Part shown: positions 1 to 11,642 of the stretch, in pieces
Position numbering within the stretch: the first letter of the stretch is position 1
Layout: each line of letters opens with the position of its first letter
Source: Streptomyces sp. NRRL F-5630
GTDB lineage: Bacteria; Actinomycetota; Actinomycetes; Streptomycetales; Streptomycetaceae
Direction: 5' to 3'
Length of the DNA stretch: 64,000 nucleotides
Assembly: GCF_000719475.1 (NCBI RefSeq)
Contig: NZ_JOGO01000031.1
Location: 1 to 64,000, forward strand
Made by a program: the position numbers and the translations under genes
The notes under the pieces: model-generated
What the model was told of the DNA's origin: nothing
Databases searched by the model: none
Seen by the model: only the letters and a program-made list of their open reading frames with translations

Positions 1-35
1 GGGTGCGGGTGGGGCGGTGCGGGGGCGGGCATGGA

Positions 36-69
36 GAGGGGGACACCGCCGGAAAACGATGTCCCCCTC
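36..69 (-). terminator. Hairpin downstream of carB
   Basis: GAGGGGGACA (36-45) can pair with TGTCCCCCTC (60-69), a perfect 10-bp stem with a 14-nt A-rich loop, 17 nt past the carB stop. It may terminate or attenuate the operon. In streptomycetes pyrD and pyrF usually follow carB, so it could also be a processing hairpin inside a longer operon that leaves the window. There is no T tract. Confidence 0.45.
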
Positions 70-85
70 GTACCGCTTCAGGGAC

Positions 86-3392
<3,307 letters not shown>

Positions 3393-3400
<8 letters not shown>

Positions 3401-4538
3401 GCTGGCCCTCCATCAAAGACGTGAAGCGGTCGAAGAGGTACGCGGCGTCGTGCGGACCCGCGGCTGCTTCCGGGTGGTACTGGACGCTGAAGGCGGGCCG
3501 GTCGAGGAGCTGGAGCCCTTCGACGACGTTGTCGTTGAGGCACACGTGGGAGACCTCGACGCGCCCGTAGGGGGTCTCGGAGACCTGGTCGGTGGGCGCG
3601 TCCACGGCGAAGCCGTGGTTGTGCGCGGTGACCTCGACCTTGCCGGTGGCGCGGTCCTGGACGGGCTGGTTGATGCCGCGGTGGCCGTACTTGAGCTTGT
3701 ACGTGCCGAAGCCGAGCGCGCGGCCGAGGATCTGGTTGCCGAAGCAGATCCCGAAGAGCGGCGTGCCGCGCTCCAGGACCTCGCGCATGAGGGCGACGGG
3801 GTGCTCGGCGGTCTCGGGGTCGCCGGGGCCGTTGGAGAAGAAGACGCCGTCGGGGCTCACCGCGTAGACGTCCTCGGCGGTCGCCGTGGCGGGCAGGACG
3901 TGCACCTCGATGCCGCGCTCGGCCATGCGGTGCGGGGTCATGCCCTTGATGCCCAGGTCGATCGCGGCGACGGTGTACTTCTTGGTGCCGACGGCGGGGA
4001 CGACGTACGCCTGCTCGGTCGCGACCTCGGCGGAGAGGTCGGCGCCCTTCATCTCGGGGGCCCGCCGGACCCGCTCCAGGGCCTCGGTGTCGCTCGGGAG
4101 CGTCTCGCCGCTGAAGATGCCGACGCGCATCGCGCCGCGCTCGCGCAGGTGGCGGGTGAGGGCGCGGGTGTCGATCCCCGAGATCCCGACGACGCCCTGC
4201 CGCTCCAGCTCCTCGTCCAGGGTCCGCCGCGAGCGCCAGTTGGACGGGCGCCGCGCGGGGTCGCGGACGACGTAGCCGGCGACCCAGACGCGGCGGGACT
4301 CGGGGTCCTCGTCGTTGACCCCGGTGTTGCCGATGTGCGGGGCCGTCATGACGACGACCTGGCGGTGGTAGGAGGGGTCGGTCAGGGTCTCCTGGTAGCC
4401 GGTCATGCCGGTGGAGAAGACGGCTTCGCCGAAGGTCTCCCCCACGGCCCCGTAGGCACGGCCGCGAAAGACACGGCCGTCCTCCAGGACGAGTACGGCC
4501 GCGGGCGTCTGCGGGCGCCCCTGAGTGGAGGTCGTCAT
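3393..4538 (-). CDS. carA: Carbamoyl-phosphate synthase small (glutaminase) subunit
   Basis: Hydrolyses glutamine and channels ammonia to CarB. It has 381 residues, the normal family length. An N-terminal CPSase small-chain domain (about 10-150) is followed by a class I glutamine amidotransferase domain with the nucleophile Cys265 in GICFGNQ and the His355/Glu357 dyad in YHPEA. I chose the ATG at 4538 because it gives the family's N-terminus and overlaps the upstream stop by 4 nt (ATGA); an open frame extends further upstream but is antisense noise over the neighbouring gene. It is the fifth gene of a tightly packed pyrimidine operon, so its translation is probably coupled on both sides. Confidence 0.98.
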
Positions 4539-5140
4539 CGTGCGGCGCCTTCCGTCGTGGTGGTCGGGTGGTTCTGCGCGGGGATGCCGCTCGCGGCGTT
4601 GAGGGCGGCGACCCACGCGGGGTGCTCGGCGGCCCGCTCGGAGCGGAAGCCGGAGTCGATGAGGGTGTCCCCGTGGGCCCAGGTCACGACGAGGAGGCCG
4701 TTCTCGGTGAGGACCTTCCCGGCGATGCCCTTGTCGAGGCGGGCGCCGCGGAGGGCGGCGGTGGGGACGAAGAAGTCGGGGGCGCCCTGGCGCTCGACGG
4801 TGAGCCCGGCGGGGCGCAGGCTCAGCTCGGCGCGGCTGCGCGTGCCGAGGCCGTGCGCGACGATCCGGTCGAGCCACTGCCCGGCGGTCGTCGAGCCGTG
4901 GTAGCGGCCGGTGAGCGTGAGGCTCGGCTCGGCGGGGTCCTCGGGGACCCCGGGGAGTGCGGGCAGGCCGGACTGGAGGGTGCCGCGCCACTTCCAGCCC
5001 TCGCGCATGAGCCAGTACACGAGGGTGACGAAGAGCAGCAGTCCGACGATCCAGCCGACGCGGCCGGCCCAGTCGGTCACGTCGGCGGACTTCTGCCCGT
5101 CCGCGAGCAGGGTGTCCGCCGTGGCGGTGAGGTAGGTCAC
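4535..5140 (-). CDS. PH-like domain membrane protein in the pyrimidine operon
   Basis: A 201-residue protein of unknown function. One transmembrane helix is visible near residues 28-46 ([19 protein letters not shown]), followed by a soluble domain whose alternating strand pattern (about 70-185) resembles bacterial PH-like domains. No catalytic motif is seen. It overlaps pyrC by 4 nt upstream and carA by 4 nt downstream, so it is locked into the pyr-car operon. From memory, an orthologous gene occupies the same slot in other actinobacteria. A role in tethering or tuning pyrimidine enzymes at the membrane is only an inference from position; it could equally be a passenger. Confident as a gene, not in any function. 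Confidence 0.85.
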   Translation of the reverse strand: MTYLTATADTLLADGQKSADVTDWAGRVGWIVGLLLFVTLVYWLMREGWKWRGTLQSGLPALPGVPEDPAEPSLTLTGRYHGSTTAGQWLDRIVAHGLGTRSRAELSLRPAGLTVERQGAPDFFVPTAALRGARLDKGIAGKVLTENGLLVVTWAHGDTLIDSGFRSERAAEHPAWVAALNAASGIPAQNHPTTTTEGAAR

Positions 5141-6432
5141 GCGAGGGTCCCGTCGACGAGGGTCGCGCGGCCCCGCAGGAAGGTGTGGGTGACGCGTCCC
5201 GGCAGGTCCAGGCCCCGGTAGGGGGTGTTCCTGCTGCGGGAGGCGAACCCGGCGGGGTCCACCGTTCCACGGTAGCCGGGGTCGAGCAGCGTCAGGTTCG
5301 CGGGCTCACCCGCGGCGATCGGCCGGCCGTGGCCTTCGAGGCGGCCGATCCGCGCCGGCCGGAAGGACATGCGCGCGGCGACGCCGGCCCAGTCGAGGAG
5401 CCCGGTGTCGACCATGGCGTGCTGGACGACGGAGAGGGCGGTCTCCAGGCCGACCATGCCCATCGCGGCGGCGGCCCACTCGCAGTCCTTGTCCTCCTGC
5501 GGGTGCGGGGCGTGGTCGGTGGCGACGCAGTCGATGGTGCCGTCCGCGAGCCCGGCGCGCAGGGCCTGTACGTCGGCCTCGGTGCGCAGCGGCGGGTTGA
5601 CCTTGTAGACGGGGTCGTAGCCGCGGACGAGCTCGTCGGTGAGGAGGAGGTGGTGCGGGGTGACCTCGGCGGTGACGTCCCAGCCCTTGGACTTGGCCCA
5701 GCGGACGATCTCGACGGACCCGGCGGTGGACACGTGGCACACGTGGAGGCGGGAGCCGACGTGGGCCGCGAGGAGGACATCGCGGGCGATGACGGACTCC
5801 TCGGCGACGGCGGGCCAGCCGCCGAGGCCGAGTTCGGCGGAGACGACGCCCTCGTTCATCTGGGCGCCCTCGGTGAGGCGCGGCTCCTGCGCGTGCTGCG
5901 CGACGACACCGCCGAAGGCCTTCACGTACTCCAGGGCGCGCCGCATGATCACGGCGTCGTCGACGCACTTGCCGTCGTCCGAGAAGACCTTCACGGCGGC
6001 GGCGGAGTCGTGCATCGCGCCGAGTTCGGCGAGCTTCTTGCCCTCCAGGCCCACGGTGACGGCGCCGACGGGCTGGACGTCGCAGTAGCCGGACTCGCGG
6101 CCCAGGCGCCACACCTGCTCGACCACGCCCGCGGTGTCGGCGACGGGGAAGGTGTTCGCCATGGCGTGCACGGCGGTGTAGCCGCCCTTGGCGGCGGCGC
6201 GGGTGCCGGTGAGGACGGTCTCGGAGTCCTCGCGGCCCGGCTCGCGCAGGTGGGTGTGGAGGTCGACGAGGCCGGGCAGCAGGACCTGCCCCTCGGCCTC
6301 GACGACGCTCGCGCCGTCCGCCGCGATGCCGGGGCCGACCTCGGCGATCGTCCCGCCGTCGAGGAGGACGTCGGCGGGGTCGCCGCCGAGGACGCGGGCG
6401 CCGCGGATCAGGGTCTTGTTCACGGGGGTCAC
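5137..6432 (-). CDS. pyrC: Dihydroorotase
   Basis: Zinc amidohydrolase that closes carbamoyl aspartate to dihydroorotate, the third step of UMP synthesis. It has 431 residues with the metal-binding HTHLREPG signature (His59, His61) and the late motif ATDHAPH. The GTG at 6432 is preferred because GAGGAG stands 9 nt upstream; a second in-frame GTG at 6423 gives an N-terminus closer to the one I recall for relatives but lies 18 nt from that site. It starts just after the pyrB stop (3-nt gap) and overlaps the next gene by 4 nt. It belongs to the dihydroorotase family typical of Gram-positive bacteria. Confidence 0.97.
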   Translation of the reverse strand: MTPVNKTLIRGARVLGGDPADVLLDGGTIAEVGPGIAADGASVVEAEGQVLLPGLVDLHTHLREPGREDSETVLTGTRAAAKGGYTAVHAMANTFPVADTAGVVEQVWRLGRESGYCDVQPVGAVTVGLEGKKLAELGAMHDSAAAVKVFSDDGKCVDDAVIMRRALEYVKAFGGVVAQHAQEPRLTEGAQMNEGVVSAELGLGGWPAVAEESVIARDVLLAAHVGSRLHVCHVSTAGSVEIVRWAKSKGWDVTAEVTPHHLLLTDELVRGYDPVYKVNPPLRTEADVQALRAGLADGTIDCVATDHAPHPQEDKDCEWAAAAMGMVGLETALSVVQHAMVDTGLLDWAGVAARMSFRPARIGRLEGHGRPIAAGEPANLTLLDPGYRGTVDPAGFASRSRNTPYRGLDLPGRVTHTFLRGRATLVDGTLA

Positions 6433-6435
6433 GGG

Positions 6436-7422
6436 TTACTTCTCCTCGGCCTGGGCGGCGGGTCGGCTGTGGGTGGGGGCGGGTTCCTGGCCGCCGAGCA
6501 GGAGGTAGAGCACGGCCATGCGGACGGAGACGCCGTTGGCGACCTGCTCGATCACGGTGCAGCGCGGCGAGTCGGCGACCTCGGCGGTGATCTCCATGCC
6601 GCGCACCATCGGCCCGGGGTGCATGACGACGGCGTGCTCCGGCATCCGCGCCATGCGCTGCGCGTCGAGCCCGTAGCGCCGCGCGTACTCGCGCTCGGTC
6701 GGGAAGTACGCGGCGTTCATCCGCTCGCGCTGGACGCGCAGCATCATGACGGCGTCCGCTTCGCCCAGGGCGGCGTCCAGGTCGTAGGAGATCTCGCAGG
6801 GCCAGGTCCCGGCGCCGACCGGGAGGAGGGTCGGCGGGGCGACGAGGGTGACGTGGGCGCCGAGGGTGTGGAGCAGGTCGACGTTGGAGCGGGCGACGCG
6901 GCTGTGCAGGATGTCGCCGACGAGGGTGACGCGGCGGCCTTCGAGGCCGGCGCCCATCGCCTCGGGGCCCAGGAGCCTGCGGCGGAGCGTGAAGGCGTCC
7001 AGGAGGGCCTGGGTGGGGTGCTGGTGGGTGCCGTCGCCCGCGTTGATGACGGCGGCGTCGATCCAGCCCGTCGTGGCGAGGCGCTGCGGGGCGCCCGAGG
7101 CGCTGTGCCGGATGACGACGGCGTCGACGCCCATCGCCTCCAGGGTCTGCGCGGTGTCCTTGAGCGATTCGCCCTTGGAGACGCTGGAACCCTTGGCGGC
7201 GAAGTTGATGACGTCGGCGGACAGGCGCTTCTCGGCGACCTCGAAGGAGGTGCGGGTGCGCGTGGAGTCCTCGAAGAAGAGGTTGACCACGGTGCGGCCG
7301 CGCAGGGTCGGCAGTTTCTTGATGGGGCGGTCGGCCACCCGCGCCATTTCCTCGGCGGTGTCGAGGATCTGGACGGCTTCGTCGCGGGAGAGGTCGGCGG
7401 CCGAGATGAGGTGTCGCATCAT
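6436..7422 (-). CDS. pyrB: Aspartate carbamoyltransferase catalytic subunit
   Basis: Transfers the carbamoyl group to aspartate, the first committed pyrimidine step. It has 328 residues; the carbamoyl-phosphate signature STRTR is at about 53-57 within [13 protein letters not shown], and the second-half loop [11 protein letters not shown] is present. Two adjacent ATGs (7422 and 7419) are possible; AGGAG is 6 nt before the first, which I used. A longer open frame to 7515 is rejected: it is Pro/Arg-rich and runs through the 136-nt pyrR-pyrB gap. No pyrI regulatory subunit is nearby, as is usual in Gram-positive bacteria. Confidence 0.97.
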   Translation of the reverse strand: MMRHLISAADLSRDEAVQILDTAEEMARVADRPIKKLPTLRGRTVVNLFFEDSTRTRTSFEVAEKRLSADVINFAAKGSSVSKGESLKDTAQTLEAMGVDAVVIRHSASGAPQRLATTGWIDAAVINAGDGTHQHPTQALLDAFTLRRRLLGPEAMGAGLEGRRVTLVGDILHSRVARSNVDLLHTLGAHVTLVAPPTLLPVGAGTWPCEISYDLDAALGEADAVMMLRVQRERMNAAYFPTEREYARRYGLDAQRMARMPEHAVVMHPGPMVRGMEITAEVADSPRCTVIEQVANGVSVRMAVLYLLLGGQEPAPTHSRPAAQAEEK

Positions 7423-7558
7423 CCGGGGCTCCTGGGGGCAGGCAGGGGGAGGTCGGGGGGTACGGCGGCGGGGCGGCGCTCGGCGCGGGGGGACCGCTCG
7501 CGGGCGTGCGGGCACACCGGCTCACCCGTTCGGGCGAGCGGGGGTCTTCGGGTGCGCG

Positions 7559-8143
7559 CTAGCGCGGGGCGGTGCCGCCGAGCAGCACGGCGTCGCGGCC
7601 GTCCTCCTCGGTGAGCTGCACCTTGACGGTCTCGCGCAGCGAGGTGGGGAGGTTCTTCCCGACGTAGTCGGCGCGGATCGGCAGCTCTCGGTGGCCCCGG
7701 TCGACGAGGACGGCGAGCTGGACGGCGCGGGGGCGGCCGATGTCGCCGAGGGCGTCGAGCGCGGCGCGGATGGTGCGGCCGGAGAAGAGCACGTCGTCGA
7801 CGAGGACGACGAGGCGTCCGTCGAGCCCTTCGCCGGGGATCTCGGTGCGGCCGAGGGCGCGGGCGGGCTTGAGGCGCAGGTCGTCGCGGTACATCGTGAT
7901 GTCGAGCGAACCGGTGGGGACCGGGCGGCCGGTGATGGTGGCGAGCTTCGCGGCGAGGCGCTCCGCCAGGTGCACCCCGCGGGTGGGGATGCCGAGCAGC
8001 ACCACGTCGTCGGCGCCCTTGGCGCGTTCGACGATCTCGTGGGCGATGCGGGTGAGCACCCTGGCGATGTCGGGGCCTTCGAGCACGGGCCTGGGCCCGC
8101 CGGGCTCCTCGTCGAGGGGGTGCTCCGGGGTGGGGCTGTCCAT
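7559..8143 (-). CDS. pyrR: Bifunctional pyr operon regulator / uracil phosphoribosyltransferase
   Basis: A 194-residue type I phosphoribosyltransferase fold with the PRPP loop [13 protein letters not shown] and the IPTRG segment. PyrR proteins bind a conserved RNA loop when UMP is high and lower expression of the pyr genes; they also have weak uracil phosphoribosyltransferase activity. It is the first gene of the operon. The ATG at 8143 has a strong AAGGAGG site 7 nt upstream. A sequence matching the PyrR recognition loop lies immediately before that site (listed separately), so PyrR probably represses translation of its own operon, as reported for Mycobacterium smegmatis. Confidence 0.96.
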   Translation of the reverse strand: MDSPTPEHPLDEEPGGPRPVLEGPDIARVLTRIAHEIVERAKGADDVVLLGIPTRGVHLAERLAAKLATITGRPVPTGSLDITMYRDDLRLKPARALGRTEIPGEGLDGRLVVLVDDVLFSGRTIRAALDALGDIGRPRAVQLAVLVDRGHRELPIRADYVGKNLPTSLRETVKVQLTEEDGRDAVLLGGTAPR

Positions 8144-8159
8144 CGAGGGACCTCCTTCT

Positions 8160-8176
8160 CCGCCTCACGGGACGGC
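8160..8176 (-). promoter_or_regulatory. PyrR-binding RNA loop next to the pyrR Shine-Dalgarno
   Basis: Read on the minus strand the leader is GCCGUCCCGUGAGGCGG. It contains UCCNGNGAGG exactly (8172-8163), the invariant core of the PyrR recognition loop (ARUCCNGNGAGGYU), closed by a CCG/CGG stem. Its last bases abut the pyrR ribosome-binding site AAGGAGG (8157-8151), so protein bound here would hide it. No attenuator hairpin is obvious. Translational repression is inferred from this placement. Confidence 0.7.
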
Positions 8177-8311
8177 TCTTAAAGGACGTCTGAATTGCGC
8201 CACCCACGCTACCAGGGGCAAGAATGAGGAGGGGCACCCCCCTGCCCCCGGGGCCGGTGACACCTGTCACCACGCCGGGAGCGGTTTCGGCGGGAGGTCC
8301 ACCTGTTCCGC

Positions 8312-8341
8312 TTGACGCAGGCAAATCACGCTGCGTAACCT
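8312..8341 (+). promoter_or_regulatory. bldD promoter
   Basis: TTGACG (8312-8317) and TAACCT (8336-8341) are separated by 18 nt, a good match to the major vegetative sigma-factor promoter. Transcription would begin near 8348, giving a leader of about 55 nt before the bldD ATG. The -10 element is embedded in the first BldD box, as expected for autorepression. Confidence 0.75.
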
Positions 8342-8353
8342 CACCGTGAGTCA
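8326..8353 (+). promoter_or_regulatory. Two BldD operator boxes
   Basis: TCACGCTGCGTAA (8326-8338) and TCACCGTGAGTCA (8341-8353) both fit the BldD box TNAC-N5-GTNA exactly. They are offset by 15 bp and cover the -10 region and start of transcription of bldD. BldD is a known autorepressor that binds DNA as a c-di-GMP-bridged dimer of dimers; the paired sites fit that mode. Confidence 0.85.
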
Positions 8354-8401
8354 CCAGCCCTCTCGGCTGGCCGCACATTGTCACAGTGTCCGGGGAGCTA
8401 T

Positions 8402-8902
8402 ATGTCCAGCGAATACGCCAAACAGCTCGGGGCCAAGCTCCGGGCCATCCGCACCCAGCAGGGCCTCTCCCTCCACGGTGTCGAGGAGAAGTCCCAGGGG
8501 CGCTGGAAGGCGGTCGTGGTCGGTTCGTACGAGCGGGGCGACCGCGCGGTCACCGTTCAGCGTCTCGCCGAGCTGGCCGACTTCTACGGGGTTCCCGTCC
8601 AGGAGCTGCTGCCGGGCACCACGCCCGGCGGTGCGGCCGAGCCGCCGCCCAAGCTCGTCCTCGACCTGGAGCGTCTGGCCACCGTTCCCGCGGAGAAGGC
8701 CGGCCCGCTCCAGCGGTACGCGGCGACCATCCAGTCGCAGCGCGGGGACTACAACGGCAAGGTCCTCTCCATCCGCCAGGACGACCTGCGCACCCTCGCC
8801 GTGATCTACGACCAGTCCCCCTCGGTCCTGACCGAGCAGCTCATCAGCTGGGGAGTGCTGGACGCGGACGCGCGCCGGGCGGTGGCGCACGAGGAGGGCT
8901 GA
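8402..8902 (+). CDS. bldD: Developmental master repressor BldD
   Basis: c-di-GMP-responsive repressor that holds Streptomyces in vegetative growth by silencing sporulation genes. It has 166 residues. An N-terminal XRE-type helix-turn-helix (about 5-65) is joined by a Pro-rich linker to the C-terminal ligand domain. The full c-di-GMP signature is visible: Arg114-Gly-Asp116, eight residues, Arg125-Gln-Asp-Asp128. The ATG at 8402 has GGGGAG at 8392-8397; an upstream in-frame ATG at 8378 lacks such a site. Its promoter carries two BldD boxes. A strong terminator follows, and the gene is monocistronic. Confidence 0.98.
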   Translation: MSSEYAKQLGAKLRAIRTQQGLSLHGVEEKSQGRWKAVVVGSYERGDRAVTVQRLAELADFYGVPVQELLPGTTPGGAAEPPPKLVLDLERLATVPAEKAGPLQRYAATIQSQRGDYNGKVLSIRQDDLRTLAVIYDQSPSVLTEQLISWGVLDADARRAVAHEEG

Positions 8903-8924
8903 GACCCGCCTCGCGAGAGCACGT

Positions 8925-8959
8925 GAAAGGGTGAGCCGGACAAACCGGCTCACCCTTTC
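8925..8959 (+). terminator. bldD terminator
   Basis: GAAAGGGTGAGCCGG (8925-8939) and CCGGCTCACCCTTTC (8945-8959) form a perfect 15-bp stem with loop ACAAA, 22 nt after the bldD stop. The A- and T-rich ends make it usable in both directions. Confidence 0.85.
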
Positions 8960-9184
8960 GGCGTCATCGCGGCGGGGCGATCGAAAGCCCCGTACGGCTC
9001 GGCGGCGGCCTGAGCGGCGCCTTGGCCCTCCCCCGGCCCCAGCCGCCGCTCGCGCGGGGCGGCGAGGCGCCGCGTGCCGCTTCGGGGCGGCGAGGCGGAG
9101 GCAGCCCGCACGGGCGCGTACGGCTCCTCGCGGCCGGGAACGTGCGCGGCAGGGCTCACGTAATGGCCCCACGCCGCGCGCGGA

Positions 9185-9226
9185 AAGGGCCCGCCCCCGG
9201 CTCCGAGGAGACGGGGGCGGGCCCTT
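9185..9226 (-). terminator. nusB terminator
   Basis: AAGGGCCCGCCCCCG (9185-9199) pairs with CGGGGGCGGGCCCTT (9212-9226), a perfect 15-bp stem with a 12-nt loop, 17 nt beyond the nusB stop codon. It probably ends the efp-nusB transcript. Confidence 0.85.
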
Positions 9227-9242
9227 CGCCGTACGGCGGCGG

Positions 9243-9677
9243 TCAGTCGTCCTGGCCGCGCAGTTCGGGCTTGAGGTTCTTGAAGCGGCCGAGAAGACCG
9301 TTGACGAAGGCCGGGGACTCGTCGGTGGAGAACTCCTTGGCGAGTTCCACCGCCTCGTCCATCACGACCGCGTCCGGCGTCCCGTCGACCCACACGAGTT
9401 CGTGGGCACCGAGCCGCACGATGTTGCGGTCGACGACCGGCATCCGGTCCAGCGGCCAGTCCACCGAGTATTTCGCGATGACCTCGTCGATGCGGCGCGC
9501 GTGCTCCGCGTACCCCTCGACGAGCTCCATCGTGTACTCGCTGACCGGCGGCTGCTGGGTGTCGCTCCGGGAGTGACGCACCCAGTCGGCGAGCACCGTG
9601 AGGACGTCGGTGCCGCGCTGGTCGGCCTCGAAGAGGATCTGGAAGGCGCGCTTGCGTGCCGTAGTGCGAGCAGCCAC
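9243..9677 (-). CDS. nusB: Transcription antitermination factor NusB
   Basis: All-helical RNA-binding protein (144 residues, normal size) that joins NusE/S10 on boxA RNA in rRNA antitermination complexes. The conserved N-terminal TARKRAFQILFEAD and the C-terminal ESPAFVNGLLGRF are both present. The GTG at 9677 begins 2 nt after the efp stop, so translation is likely coupled. The pairing with efp is common in bacteria. Confidence 0.96.
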   Translation of the reverse strand: MAARTTARKRAFQILFEADQRGTDVLTVLADWVRHSRSDTQQPPVSEYTMELVEGYAEHARRIDEVIAKYSVDWPLDRMPVVDRNIVRLGAHELVWVDGTPDAVVMDEAVELAKEFSTDESPAFVNGLLGRFKNLKPELRGQDD

Positions 9678-9679
9678 AA

Positions 9680-10246
9680 TCAGCCGTTCACTCGGCCGAG
9701 GTAGTCGCCGGTACGGGTGTCGACCTTGATCTTCTCGCCGGTGGTGATGAAGAGCGGGACCTGGATGGTGTGCCCGGTCTCCAGCTCGGCCGGCTTGTTG
9801 CCGCCGGTGGAGCGGTCGCCCTGGACGCCCGGCTCGGTGTTGGCGATGACCAGCTCGACGGCGGCGGGCAGCTCGATGTAGAGCGGGTTGCCCTCGTACA
9901 TCGCGACGACGGCCTCGAAGCCCTCCAGGAGGTAGTTGGCGGCGTCGCCGACGACCTTCGGGTCCACGTGGATCTGGTCGAACGTGTCCATGTCCATGAA
10001 CACGAAGTACTCGCCGTCCTTGTACGAGAACTGCATCCCGCGCTTGTCGACGTTGGCCGTCTCGACCTTGACGCCGGCGTTGAAGGTCTTGTCGACGACC
10101 TTGCCGGAGAGCACGTTCTTCAGCTTGGTGCGCACGAAGGCGGGGCCCTTGCCGGGCTTGACGTGCTGGAACTCGACGACGGACCAGAGCTGGTCGTTGT
10201 CGAGCTTGAGCACCAGGCCGTTCTTGAGGTCGTTCGTGGAAGCCAC
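9680..10246 (-). CDS. efp: Translation elongation factor P
   Basis: Binds between the ribosomal P and E sites and rescues polyproline stalling. It has 188 residues in three beta domains: KOW-like N-terminal (about 1-65), central OB and C-terminal OB. The tip loop of domain I is PGKGP (31-35), the form described for actinobacterial EF-P in which an unmodified lysine within a rigid Pro-flanked loop replaces the lysylated or rhamnosylated side chain of other bacteria. The GTG at 10246 gives the family N-terminus; the longer open frame upstream is not supported. It is followed by nusB after 2 nt, and several Pro-rich proteins in this window are plausible clients. Confidence 0.97.
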   Translation of the reverse strand: MASTNDLKNGLVLKLDNDQLWSVVEFQHVKPGKGPAFVRTKLKNVLSGKVVDKTFNAGVKVETANVDKRGMQFSYKDGEYFVFMDMDTFDQIHVDPKVVGDAANYLLEGFEAVVAMYEGNPLYIELPAAVELVIANTEPGVQGDRSTGGNKPAELETGHTIQVPLFITTGEKIKVDTRTGDYLGRVNG

Positions 10247-10352
10247 GGTTGCGGAATCTCCTGGACGATGGGGCCTCTCCCCCAGGTCCTGGGGACCTCG
10301 GGAAGAGCTGATGGACGACCGCGGCACCGTCCCGGCCCGAGGGCCGTCTGCC

Positions 10353-11453
10353 CTAGAGCGCGAGCAGCTCCTTGGTCGTGATGGTGAGTAGCTCGGGCCC
10401 GCCGTCCGCCTCGGGGCGCACGACGAGTGTGTCATCGATCCGGACCCCGCCCCTGCCCGGGAGGTGGACCCCCGGTTCGACGGTGACCGGCACACAAGCG
10501 TCCAGTTTACCCATGGCGGACGGGGCGAGCTGCGGGTCCTCGTCGTTTTCCAGCCCCACCCCGTGTCCGGTGAGCGCGGGCAGGTCCGCGCCGTGCCCGG
10601 CGGACTCCAGCGCCTGACGGACCGCCCGGTCCACGTCGCGGCAGGCCGCGCCGGGCAACAGGGCCTCGCGACCGGCCCGCTGGGCGGCGAAGACCGCGTC
10701 GTACAACTCGACCTGCCACTCCTCGGGCGCCGTCCCGATGACGAACGTCCGCCCGATTTCGCTGCGGTATCCGCGGTACGTGGCCCCCAGGCACACGGAG
10801 AGGAAGTCGCCCTCCTCGACGCGGCGGTCCGTGGGCCGGTGCCCGGCGAGCCCGGCGTGCGGGCCGGTGGCGACGGAGGTGGCGAAGGCGGCGCCGTCCG
10901 CGCCGTGGTCGACGAGGCGGCGCTCCAGCTCCAGGGCGAGGTGGCGCTCGGTGCGCCCGACGAGGATCGACTCCAGGAGTTCGCCGAGGGCCTGGTCGGC
11001 GATCTCGGCGGCGATCCGCAGCGCCCCGATCTCCTCCTCGTCCTTGACGAGCCGCAGTTGCTCGACGCCGCGCCCGAGGTCGCCGAGGCGCAGGCGCGGC
11101 GCCGTGTCGGCGAGGGCGCGGTGGCGGGCGACGGTGAGGTGGTGCTCCTCGACGGCGAGGATCTCGGCGCCGTCGGCCGCCGCGGTCTCGGCGGCGGCGA
11201 CGGCGGGGTCCGAGGCCGGGCAGGCGAGGACGTGGACGCGCAGCGCGTCGTCCGCGAGCCCCCCGGGCGGGCTCGCGGCGAAGAGGATGTCGGGCCCTCC
11301 GGGCTCGGCGCCGAGCAGCAGGACGGAGCCCTCGGGGGCCGCGCCGCCGAGATAGCGGACGTTGGCGGGGCGCGAGACGAGGGCCGCCGTCTGGCCCGCT
11401 CCCGCGCACAACTGCCTCAGCCGGTCCCTGCGTGCCGCGTGCGCCTCAGCCAT
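10353..11453 (-). CDS. M24 (aminopeptidase P / prolidase) fold protein with altered metal site
   Basis: A 366-residue creatinase-N plus pita-bread protein directly upstream of efp (106-nt gap). M24 peptidases normally hold two metals with Asp, Asp, His, Glu, Glu. Here the first Asp is Cys221 (VCLGATY), the second is Glu232 (SEIGRT), His297 (TGHGVG) and Glu326 (TVEPG) are kept, and the last Glu is Asp340 (RIDDT). The substrate-side His205 is retained. Activity as a dinuclear dipeptidase is therefore doubtful. I recall the same CLGATY form in other streptomycetes, so this looks like a lineage variant, not decay. Proximity to efp hints at X-Pro chemistry, but that is inference. Confidence 0.9.
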   Translation of the reverse strand: MAEAHAARRDRLRQLCAGAGQTAALVSRPANVRYLGGAAPEGSVLLLGAEPGGPDILFAASPPGGLADDALRVHVLACPASDPAVAAAETAAADGAEILAVEEHHLTVARHRALADTAPRLRLGDLGRGVEQLRLVKDEEEIGALRIAAEIADQALGELLESILVGRTERHLALELERRLVDHGADGAAFATSVATGPHAGLAGHRPTDRRVEEGDFLSVCLGATYRGYRSEIGRTFVIGTAPEEWQVELYDAVFAAQRAGREALLPGAACRDVDRAVRQALESAGHGADLPALTGHGVGLENDEDPQLAPSAMGKLDACVPVTVEPGVHLPGRGGVRIDDTLVVRPEADGGPELLTITTKELLAL

Positions 11454-11642
11454 GGCCCGAGCCTAAGGGGGCGTGGCACGGGCCGCCGGAGTTGTGCGTC
11501 CGACCGGGTAGCGGGCCCCCGGGCGGCCTGCGCGCGGGGCAGCGGCGCAGGCACGGGGCGCCGCGGCCGGGCCGCTCCCGTCACTGGGGCAGGGGCGCCC
11601 GGCGCCGGGACGGGGAGGCCCGGCGGCGCGGCCCCGGGGCGC

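Larger units (their letters stand above)
8903..9242. other. Convergent intergenic region bldD / nusB
   Basis: 340 nt without a credible gene. It holds the bldD terminator (8925-8959) and, at the far end, the nusB-efp terminator (9185-9226). The stretch between shows open frames on both strands but no ribosome-binding site or recognisable protein. Confidence 0.7.
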
